A stretch of 64,000 bases of DNA from Paracoccus saliphilus (GTDB taxonomy: Bacteria; Pseudomonadota; Alphaproteobacteria; Rhodobacterales; Rhodobacteraceae). Below the pieces are notes generated by a model. It made no database searches and was not told the origin of the DNA. It saw only the letters and a list, made by a program, of their open reading frames with translations. The stretch covers positions 3,761,001 to 3,825,000 of the forward strand of contig NZ_CP067140.1 of assembly GCF_028553805.1 (NCBI RefSeq), written 5' to 3'. Below are positions 55,472 through 64,000 of the stretch, piece after piece (the stretch's first letter is position 1; every line of letters starts with the position of its first letter). The position numbers and the translations under genes are program-made.

Positions 55472-57486
55472 GTGATCCGCAATTCCTTCCACCGCCTCAC
55501 CCTAAATGGGGCCCACCCGGACAAGCTTATGTCTATCGCGACGCCGAGGGTAGGCCGGTCCTGGTCGCCAATCGCTACGATCCGCCTGGAAAATCCAAAC
55601 TCTTCCTGCCCTATGATGTGTCTGGAAATATCTGGAAATGTCCGGATATCCGCCCCCTCTACAACCTGGATCGGCTCACTGCCGCCGCAGAGAATATTCC
55701 GGTGATTGCCGTAGAAGGCGAGAAATGCGCCGATGCGCTGACCGGCCTGGGCTTTCTGGCCACCACGGTCTTCGGGGGCTGCAATGGTGTGAAAAAGGCG
55801 GATATCTCTCCCTTGAAAAACCGGACAATCATCATCTGGCCCGACCATGATGAACCGGGAAGGAAATATGCCGCGAGCTTGGCTACCGTCCTTCGCACTC
55901 TCGGGAATACACGAGTATTCACGGTTTCTCCCGATATGGAATTTCATGAAAATCTCGACAATTCCATGAAAATCAATACCCGCCCCCAAGGCTGGGATGC
56001 GGCGGATGCAATTGCCGAAGGCTGGACCCGCGCCATGGTGGATGCCCTAATTGAGCAGGCAATTTCATCCAATCAGGCACAACGGGAGACCCCGGCAACG
56101 CATGGCGAAGAATTCGAGCTTTGGCATAGTCCGAACCGGGAAGCCTTCGCCACAGTCTCCCAGGGAACGCGCCGAAAAACCTGGGCATTGGATTCCGGTG
56201 ATTTCCGGCAATTCCTCTCCTATCGCCATTACCAAGCCGAGGGGAAAATCCTCTCTCAAACTCTGCTCGAAGATCAACGCCGGACCATGGCGGGCCAAGC
56301 CCTGTTCGAGGGGCCGGAATATCCGGTCTTCACCCGGCTGGGGATGATCGCGGATCATCTCTATCTCGACCTGGGCGGACCGGATTGGGATGCGGTGCGG
56401 ATCGCCCCGGAAGGCTGGCAGATCGCACCGACCAGCCCGGCCCGCTTCCGGCGCTCCCCTGCCCTGCAAGCCCTGCCTTCACCAGGCGGCCCCGGCGATG
56501 TCGAATTGCTGCGCCCTTTTCTGAATGTCGGCTCGGATACAGATTTCCGGATGCTGGTAGCCTGGCTGCTGGGCTGTTTCCAGCCCAGGGGGCCTTATCC
56601 GATCCTGATCCTGACCGGCGAGCAGGGCAGCGCCAAGAGCACCATGGCCAAGGTATTGCGCCGCCTGGTCGATCCCGCAGAGCCGATCACCCGCAGCGCC
56701 CCGCAGAGCGAGCAGGATTTGGTGATTGCCGCCCGCAATAATCATGTCTTGGCCTTCGACAATCTCTCCCATATCAAGCCAAGCATCGCCGATGCGCTCT
56801 GCCGGATCGCAACGGGCGGCGGCTTCGGCACCCGCAAGTTGCATACCAATGCCGATGAAATGCTGTTCAATGCCACCCGACCCTGCCTTCTGAACGGTAT
56901 TCCCGACCTGGCCAGCCGCCCGGACCTGGCCGACCGGGCCATTATCGTCTCCCTGCCGGTGATTCCGGACACCAAGCGGCAATATGAGGGCGAGTTCTGG
57001 AAATGCTTCGACCAGGCCGCACCGCGTATCCTGGCGGGGCTCCTGGATGCGGTATCCACGGCTCTGCGCCGCCTGCCCGAGGTCACCCTGTCCGAACGCC
57101 CGCGCATGGCGGATTTCGCCCGCTGGGTCTCTGCTGCCGAGCCTGCCCTGGGCTGGCCGGAGGGCGCGTTCATGGCCGCCTATGACGCCAACCGGCAATC
57201 GGTCGATACCGCCGCCATCGAAGGCAACCCTGTCGCCGAGGCCATCCTATCGATGATTGCCGATCACGGAACCTGGGCAGGCACGGCAACCGACCTGTCC
57301 AAGGCTCTGCGCCGCCTCTATCCGCATCTGACCGATGATCCCCTGATTTTTCCCCGCCAGCCCAACCGGCTTTCCAGTGAACTTCGCCGCGTACAACCGC
57401 TCCTGCGCCGCGCCGGGATCACCCTCAGCAAGACCCGCAGCGGTGAAACCGGGCAGCGCCAAATCCATATCAGGAAAGGAGCATGA
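55468..57486 (+). CDS. Toprim primase-helicase of satellite
   Basis: 672-aa replication protein. The Toprim domain is visible as EGEKCADAL (residues 83-91) and PDHDEPGRK (125-133). A spacer follows, then a superfamily 3-like ATPase/helicase with Walker A TGEQGSAKST (383-392), Walker B VLAFDNLSHI and a sensor region LNGIPDLASRPDLADRAI. The C-terminal 150 residues contain an added HTH-like segment. The ATG at 55468 overlaps the upstream stop. An open extension upstream is in another gene's frame and is rejected. A large inverted repeat follows, a possible origin. Confidence 0.9.
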   Translation: MSDPQFLPPPHPKWGPPGQAYVYRDAEGRPVLVANRYDPPGKSKLFLPYDVSGNIWKCPDIRPLYNLDRLTAAAENIPVIAVEGEKCADALTGLGFLATTVFGGCNGVKKADISPLKNRTIIIWPDHDEPGRKYAASLATVLRTLGNTRVFTVSPDMEFHENLDNSMKINTRPQGWDAADAIAEGWTRAMVDALIEQAISSNQAQRETPATHGEEFELWHSPNREAFATVSQGTRRKTWALDSGDFRQFLSYRHYQAEGKILSQTLLEDQRRTMAGQALFEGPEYPVFTRLGMIADHLYLDLGGPDWDAVRIAPEGWQIAPTSPARFRRSPALQALPSPGGPGDVELLRPFLNVGSDTDFRMLVAWLLGCFQPRGPYPILILTGEQGSAKSTMAKVLRRLVDPAEPITRSAPQSEQDLVIAARNNHVLAFDNLSHIKPSIADALCRIATGGGFGTRKLHTNADEMLFNATRPCLLNGIPDLASRPDLADRAIIVSLPVIPDTKRQYEGEFWKCFDQAAPRILAGLLDAVSTALRRLPEVTLSERPRMADFARWVSAAEPALGWPEGAFMAAYDANRQSVDTAAIEGNPVAEAILSMIADHGTWAGTATDLSKALRRLYPHLTDDPLIFPRQPNRLSSELRRVQPLLRRAGITLSKTRSGETGQRQIHIRKGA

Positions 57487-57489
57487 TCC

Positions 57490-57567
57490 ATCGTCAGTAT
57501 CGTCAGGACCGTCAGTCAAAGGCCCCAGCAACGCTCAATCCCTGACGGTACTGACGGTACTGACGAT
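57490..57567. repeat. inverted iterons after primase, candidate origin
   Basis: Arms 57490-57514 and 57543-57567 are 25 bp each, complementary except at two positions, with a 28-base spacer. Each arm is itself three CGTCAG units about 9 bp apart (right arm reads CTGACGGTACTGACGGTA). Position right after the primase-helicase and the iterated units suggest a replication origin; a bidirectional terminator between converging primase and RT genes is the alternative. Confidence 0.6.
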
Positions 57568-57607
57568 CAAAGTGGGCGGATATGCGTGAGTCATGGTGGT
57601 AGAATGG

Positions 57608-57727
57608 AGAGGACAGCACTTAGCTGACGTTTGCACACCTACCCTCTCGCCCGTCGAACCAGACGCTAGACCTCACCTGGCATTGAAAGTGAGTGGTGCG
57701 GACGTGCCTGTACGTGTGTGGTCCTCT
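57608..57727 (-). ncRNA. candidate DRT3 non-coding RNA
   Basis: On the RT strand, just past the second RT gene, a 7-bp helix closes a 106-base domain: AGAGGAC (57727-57721) pairs perfectly with GTCCTCT (57614-57608). Directly after its 5' strand comes CACACAC (57720-57714). Inner short helices are ACGT/ACGT (57702-57715) and CTCAC/GTGAG (57672-57693). A further hairpin GTTAGGATTCTTAAC lies between it and the RT stop. The tract 57568-57831 has no coding frame. I recall that DRT3 systems carry a structured ncRNA with an ACACAC template; the match in motif, strand and place is the basis of the call. Exact ends are unknown. Confidence 0.6.
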
Positions 57728-57831
57728 ACTAGGCACTCTATGAGCGCTAACGAGTAAAACGTGCAGCTTCGCAGGCCTGTTAAGAATCCTAACGAAGAAG
57801 TCATGAATATCTCAGGCAACCGTCCGCAAAG

Positions 57832-59775
57832 CTAGGCTACAAGGTTATACACTGGTTGCAAACGCTTTCTGCGCAAGAAATGTGACGTTCTCCCCCCGCT
57901 CCAGTCGACAAATGCAACATGTAGCGCAAGAATATCAATAGCCTCATTTGAGAAACTTCTTTCCCCATAGATAGCATCCAGAACGTCTCTCTTCCTATCA
58001 CGTGTCACATAGGGGCAGCTTAAATAGTCGCTGACAAGCAAATAAAGCTCCGCCTCAGTCCTTACATCAGTGGCCCTTGCGGTTATATCGGTAAAAACCT
58101 TTTCGGAAACTTGCGCTACTCGTTGAGTATTTAAGCCGTCAGACTGTCCAAAAATGTACATCAACGCCACAAATGAAAAATAACCAAGTGAACTGGATCG
58201 AAGTGCTTTTTCCGCAATCTCTTCAACCACCGGCTGCTGATTAAACCTTTTAGTACCCACCAAACTACCCAATAACAACAAATTACATAACTCCAATGAA
58301 ATAACACCGTTATTCAAATTCTTTTCCTCGGGGAGATTTGATTTTATCAACTCGCAAACCTCATAGTTAAGTCGATCCATCATTGCCTCTGATGTGGATT
58401 TACGTAAGTTCTCATTCAATCGCAGCAATTCTTCTATGATTTGATATGATCTATAGATTGGAGCCACGCGAAAATCAGAAGCGACAATGTAGAACAGAAT
58501 CCTTACGAGACCACGGATGCGATTCACAAGGTCAACTTCTGTTTCTTCTGTCACGGTTTTTGAAATGCTTCGCAAGCATCGTACTGCTTTTGAAAGTTTG
58601 AAATAGGTGCTCCCAGTAGCCTCAGAAAATGATGCCTTGTTGTCACTCACAATTAACCTCAAGTCTTCCAAGACTTGGCGGAACTTAAGATAAATCTCTC
58701 TCTGCTTGTCCGGCTCCTCACATAGCGCCTTTGAAGACAACTCGACAATTTCATCGGACAGCTTAGAGACGCCTTGTTTTGCTCTCGTGATGTTGGTAAC
58801 GAACGGGCGGGTAGAAAATCTACTCTTTCCTTCATTCAAATAAAGCTTGTAGGCTTCAAGACTCCTTTGAACGCAATCGAAGACAGTATCCATAGTTTTC
58901 AAATCTGATGAGAAAATAAAAAAATCATCGACATATCTGCGGATGGCATAGTCGCGCTCCGAGACCAGCCCGTCAGCCGCCAAACTATCTCTGATGTTTA
59001 TATCAATCTTTTGAAATATAATTTCTGCAAATATTCTGGAAACTTCCGGCCCAACAACAATGCCGTTTGTTTCATTGTAATTTGACCTTTGCATTAGCGT
59101 ATCAAAACGACCCTCAAAGGTGTATTTATTTGCATGATTCTTTGAATATCTTTTATCCTTCACGGCCCAGGTTATCGAATGCGTATAGATATTGAAGAAG
59201 CATTTGGTTACATCAATTGATCGCATCATGGAAAAACGACTCTCAAGTCTAACAAGCTCGTTGGAGTTGTAGAACTTATCCAGCAAGTTATATTTTCTAA
59301 CCGAAAAATAAGAAGCTGCAAAACTCAGATCAAGCTTTCCATCTCTTGGCGCAACGTGAGGCACGCCAATCTTTTTAACGTCACCAAGTTTCTTAAGCTC
59401 ACTCTTCGCTATCGGCGAGAGAACTTCGTAAGGGGCGCGCAGGCTATTAGGACTCTCCGAGCATTCTTGAAGTATGGTTTCCGCATATTCGTGCATAAAG
59501 TCCGAAATATGAAGCTGTTGAAGAGGATGAACAATACTGATTTTGTTCGGGCTGCGATCACCGCGACGAACAGGGTACGTAAAAGGAATAGTGTACTCCC
59601 CTTCCTTCAATCGCTTTCTGTACTTTGAATCGATAAATTGCCTAACCTGATCTGAGATCTCGTTTTTCCTAGCCTCAGAAACATAAAGGAATTCATTTGA
59701 GTAGTTCACAGGCACTTCATACGGAAGTGTCTCGGTCAGCAACGGCCTCAACTTATTCAACTTCGGGTCAAGCAT
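57832..59775 (-). CDS. drt3b: defence reverse transcriptase, DRT3 second subunit (UG8-like)
   Basis: 647-aa protein with an RT palm and a large helical C-terminal part (about residues 340-647). RT motifs: SIDVTKCFFNIYTHSITWAV (motif A, Asp188), TNGIVVGPEVSRIFAE (motif 4, 237-251), RRYVDDFFIFSS (catalytic YVDD, 281-284), LNEGKSRF. The N-terminus has LPYEVPVNYSNEFLYVSE. It has no maturase, endonuclease or integrase domain, so it is not a group II intron. Two adjacent RTs of about 430 and 650 aa are the hallmark of DRT3 (UG3+UG8). It overlaps the first RT by 8 bp. AT-rich composition marks it as foreign to the element. Confidence 0.85.
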   Translation of the reverse strand: MLDPKLNKLRPLLTETLPYEVPVNYSNEFLYVSEARKNEISDQVRQFIDSKYRKRLKEGEYTIPFTYPVRRGDRSPNKISIVHPLQQLHISDFMHEYAETILQECSESPNSLRAPYEVLSPIAKSELKKLGDVKKIGVPHVAPRDGKLDLSFAASYFSVRKYNLLDKFYNSNELVRLESRFSMMRSIDVTKCFFNIYTHSITWAVKDKRYSKNHANKYTFEGRFDTLMQRSNYNETNGIVVGPEVSRIFAEIIFQKIDINIRDSLAADGLVSERDYAIRRYVDDFFIFSSDLKTMDTVFDCVQRSLEAYKLYLNEGKSRFSTRPFVTNITRAKQGVSKLSDEIVELSSKALCEEPDKQREIYLKFRQVLEDLRLIVSDNKASFSEATGSTYFKLSKAVRCLRSISKTVTEETEVDLVNRIRGLVRILFYIVASDFRVAPIYRSYQIIEELLRLNENLRKSTSEAMMDRLNYEVCELIKSNLPEEKNLNNGVISLELCNLLLLGSLVGTKRFNQQPVVEEIAEKALRSSSLGYFSFVALMYIFGQSDGLNTQRVAQVSEKVFTDITARATDVRTEAELYLLVSDYLSCPYVTRDRKRDVLDAIYGERSFSNEAIDILALHVAFVDWSGGRTSHFLRRKRLQPVYNLVA

Positions 59776-61060
59776 TTCGCCATGCCCTCCTTGCCGCCGA
59801 TACAGTTTCGCGTTTTAGCCGCAATGTTATTTTTTGAGTGAACCCCTTATAAAATGACACCCCCTTCAGGTTGCTTTTTTGAGCTGAAGAAAGATGGGCG
59901 TCTACTTCCGCACGAAACTCACTATTGGCTCCCCATATAAGAGAATTCATAAAGCCATCCAGTGACTTAAGCTCACCGGGATCAACGCGCTTCCTCTCTG
60001 GTCCATGCTTGCCGTGTTCATACACACCACAGACTCTGTAATTGTAGTAGATACCGGTCCGAACCTTAGCTTTTCTTTGCCCATGGGTGTGCCTGCTTTT
60101 CCGCACCTGATAATTACTTGTCAGCACCTTTATTCTATCAACGAATAGATTTCCGCGCTTCTCTTTCCGAAGGGCCTTTAAGGACAAGATGATTCGTGTT
60201 TTTCTCTCAGAGATTTTGTTATCGGAAATGCTGACCATAACACGCCTCGATTTCCTAGTCTTGATTCCATGCTGGCAAGTAAACTTATAACCAAGATAAC
60301 TAAAGATAGCTGGTTCTTCATTGCAGGGATTGTCTTGAGTGTCTGTACGGCAATTCAAAGGCACAATCTTAGTTTTATTTCTCCTAAGTTCGAACTCAGG
60401 CTCAAGCAAATTATTCACATACTCCAGAACCGAATTGGGCTCTGACATCGAAAAGATCAGAATATCGTCAGCAAAACGGAAATATCTGTAGACCTGTGGA
60501 TGGGATTTTATACTACTGTCAATATCTCGGAGCCGAATTTCGGCAAACGTGGAACTTAAGCCCAGCCCGCGAGGCACTCCTGCAACCTTTGGATTTAGTA
60601 GGCGGCTGTCTTCCAGATTTTTTATAACCGTTCGAACATGTGGATGGAGCTTTGTAGATCGATAGATCTCATCCATTATGGGACCCGGCTTTAGACATTC
60701 GAAAAAGGAAGCAATATCGCACCTAATGACATGAGATGGCGCAGCATCAAATAGACTTTCCAGTACACCACGAACGATAGCGTTTCTATTCGGTGGTCGA
60801 ATTCCATAGCTCTGATTGAGGCTTCGGGATGTTGCTCGGAGGGCCAGAACGCCTAAGTACTCTTGTAACTGAAACAACCTTCGCCCTCGATTTATCGGAG
60901 TTTCTTTGTGAGGAAAATCGAGAGTCGCGTCCTCAAGCTTCTGATAGACTGTCTCGAAAATTGTTTCTTTATCCTTCTCGAGATCGATGCCGTACCTGGA
61001 CGAGTCTCCTACTCTGATGCAACCTTCCAGGGCCGTTTTTCGATAAGGTGAAATTTGCAT
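59768..61060 (-). CDS. drt3a: defence reverse transcriptase, DRT3 first subunit (UG3-like)
   Basis: 430-aa RT of the unknown-group/Abi class. Motifs: NRNAIVRGVLESLFD, VIRCDIASFFE (motif A, Asp115), AGVPRGLGLSSTFAEI (motif 4, 160-174), YRYFRFADDILIF (FADD, 196-199), NKTKIV and FSYLGYKF (motif 7, 253-260). A basic C-terminal region (about 265-430) may bind RNA. All catalytic Asp are present. It is the first gene of the RT operon and reads toward the ncRNA candidate. A GGAGAGGG site lies about 11 bp before the ATG. In DRT3, this subunit is thought to copy the ncRNA template, from memory. Confidence 0.85.
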   Translation of the reverse strand: MQISPYRKTALEGCIRVGDSSRYGIDLEKDKETIFETVYQKLEDATLDFPHKETPINRGRRLFQLQEYLGVLALRATSRSLNQSYGIRPPNRNAIVRGVLESLFDAAPSHVIRCDIASFFECLKPGPIMDEIYRSTKLHPHVRTVIKNLEDSRLLNPKVAGVPRGLGLSSTFAEIRLRDIDSSIKSHPQVYRYFRFADDILIFSMSEPNSVLEYVNNLLEPEFELRRNKTKIVPLNCRTDTQDNPCNEEPAIFSYLGYKFTCQHGIKTRKSRRVMVSISDNKISERKTRIILSLKALRKEKRGNLFVDRIKVLTSNYQVRKSRHTHGQRKAKVRTGIYYNYRVCGVYEHGKHGPERKRVDPGELKSLDGFMNSLIWGANSEFRAEVDAHLSSAQKSNLKGVSFYKGFTQKITLRLKRETVSAARRAWRNA

Positions 61061-61331
61061 CTAGATGTACGCCCTCTCCAGCCTAATGTAGTGCATCGCG
61101 AGGTCAGTCTGCACTTGCAGAGTCAATGACACAATGCCGAGAATGAAGATTGCGTCCTATACGCAACCCAGCTGCCCTAATTCATTGGGAAATTGTTCGC
61201 CATTTAGGATTCGAAGCGACGACCGACTGATTAAGTGTTTTATTGCCTTGAGCACTCGCTCATCTGGGCGTCATTTATTTTACACCGGAAACACCGCCAT
61301 CCCCGCTTCCCGCCCTTCATTACTCTCTTGC
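61061..61331. other. upstream region of RT operon
   Basis: About 270 bp in which the RT promoter must lie (minus strand). No clear operator or second structured RNA was recognised; no gene is present. Confidence 0.4.
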
Positions 61332-61350
61332 GTAGCACTGGCGTAGCACC
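61332..61350 (+). repeat. integrase arm-type sites, right (two)
   Basis: GTAGCACT at 61332 and GTAGCACC at 61343, again 11 bp apart, about 75 bp from attR. They match the three left sites in sequence, orientation and spacing. Confidence 0.7.
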
Positions 61351-61366
61351 GTGTTTAGCGCATAGC

Positions 61367-61390
61367 AAAAAGCCCCGCGTTGAGCGGGGC
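61367..61390 (-). terminator. rho-independent terminator of rRNA operon
   Basis: Minus strand: GCCCCGC, loop of 5, GCGGGGC, then TTTTT. It lies 29 bp past the tRNA-fMet 3' end and would end the rrn transcript. It lies inside the integrated element, so the element supplies this terminator. Confidence 0.85.
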
Positions 61391-61418
61391 GTAAGCGTCT
61401 GTTCTTATGGTATTTTTA

Positions 61419-61495
<77 letters not shown>

Positions 61496-61562
61496 CTGAT
61501 TGCATCGCGATTTATTGCGGTGCTTTTGTTTTATCGTTTAGAGAGGATACCGTTTCTTTCCA

Positions 61563-61680
61563 GGTCTGGCGGTGACCTACTCTCCCACGTCTTGAGACGC
61601 AGTACCATCGGCGCTACGGCACTTAACGGCCGAGTTCGGAATGGGATCGGGTGTTTTGCTCGCGCTAGGGCCACCAGACC
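61563..61680 (-). rRNA. rrf: 5S ribosomal RNA
   Basis: About 118 nt; conserved CCGAACTCGGCCGTTAAG and GATGGTACTGCGTC on the minus strand, with complementary ends GTCTGG/CCAGAC. It lies between 23S and tRNA-fMet. Confidence 0.96.
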
Positions 61681-61775
61681 GGGAAAGAAACGATCAGCGT
61701 TTTCCCTTTTTTGGGAAGATGTTGTCCAAGGATGCTTTTGGGAGAAGCGATTGTGGAACAATCTGTCTTCTTCCG

Positions 61776-64000
<2,225 letters not shown>

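Noticed and set aside
57490..57567. CRISPR-like array
   Set aside because: The units are 6-9 bp, have no spacers of constant length, and are arranged as an inverted repeat. No CRISPR array was seen in the window.
57832..61060. Group II intron, retron or diversity-generating element
   Set aside because: There are no maturase or endonuclease domains, no domain V-like RNA, no msr/msd structure, and no template/variable repeat pair; two RTs side by side fit DRT3 better.

Overview
The window looks chromosomal and alphaproteobacterial, most like Rhodobacterales (Paracoccus-type). Supporting evidence: GC-rich housekeeping genes; a 23S-5S-tRNA-fMet order at the right end (minus strand); a Ti/rhizobial-style TraA relaxase with TraC and TraD; a small secreted protein of a Rhodobacterales family; and cobalamin riboswitches. 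The species cannot be named from sequence alone.

Layout. 0-5.8 kb: 5' part of a DyP peroxidase gene, gene debris, a large serine recombinase with a small partner, a Tat-type hypothetical protein, an XRE regulator and a HicAB toxin-antitoxin pair. 6.3-11.6 kb: an orphan type VI secretion cassette (Hcp, PAAR, class 3 lipase, ankyrin protein as probable immunity, VgrG). 11.8-15.9 kb: an AlpA-like regulator, TraA, a Ti/RSF1010-like oriT nick sequence and TraCD, but no TraG or mating-pore genes. 16.3-19.1 kb: small secreted proteins and a CorC-type transporter.

19.8-27.0 kb: two cobalamin-riboswitch operons. One controls the B12-independent class Ib ribonucleotide reductase (nrdHIEF), the other a BtuFCD-type B12 importer. 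Together they would shut down both when B12 is plentiful. 27-41.7 kb: a truncated nuclease, an IS427-group insertion, then small hydrolase and oxidoreductase genes paired with TetR, LysR or HxlR regulators, several with visible palindromic operators, a MipA-like porin and a Tat-exported amidohydrolase. 41.9-52.4 kb is a scrapyard of IS remnants and gene stubs (manC, SDR, AAA ATPase, a duplicated histidine-kinase end) around an intact PAP2/response regulator/histidine kinase operon, an aldo-keto reductase/TetR pair and a stand-alone trpB paralogue next to an AraC regulator.

The most interesting part is 52.6-61.5 kb. An 8.8-kb satellite-like element is integrated in the 3' half of the initiator tRNA gene of the rRNA operon. 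It is bounded by a perfect 48-bp direct repeat. It carries a tyrosine integrase with phased arm-type repeats, an unknown protein, an AlpA-like regulator, a two-part primase-helicase, a large inverted iteron structure, and an AT-rich cargo of two overlapping reverse transcriptase genes. The RT pair (430 aa with FADD, 647 aa with YVDD) matches the two-RT architecture of the antiphage system DRT3 (UG3 plus UG8). Next to it, on the same strand, is a candidate structured ncRNA with a 7-bp closing helix directly abutting CACACAC. The window ends inside the 23S rRNA gene.
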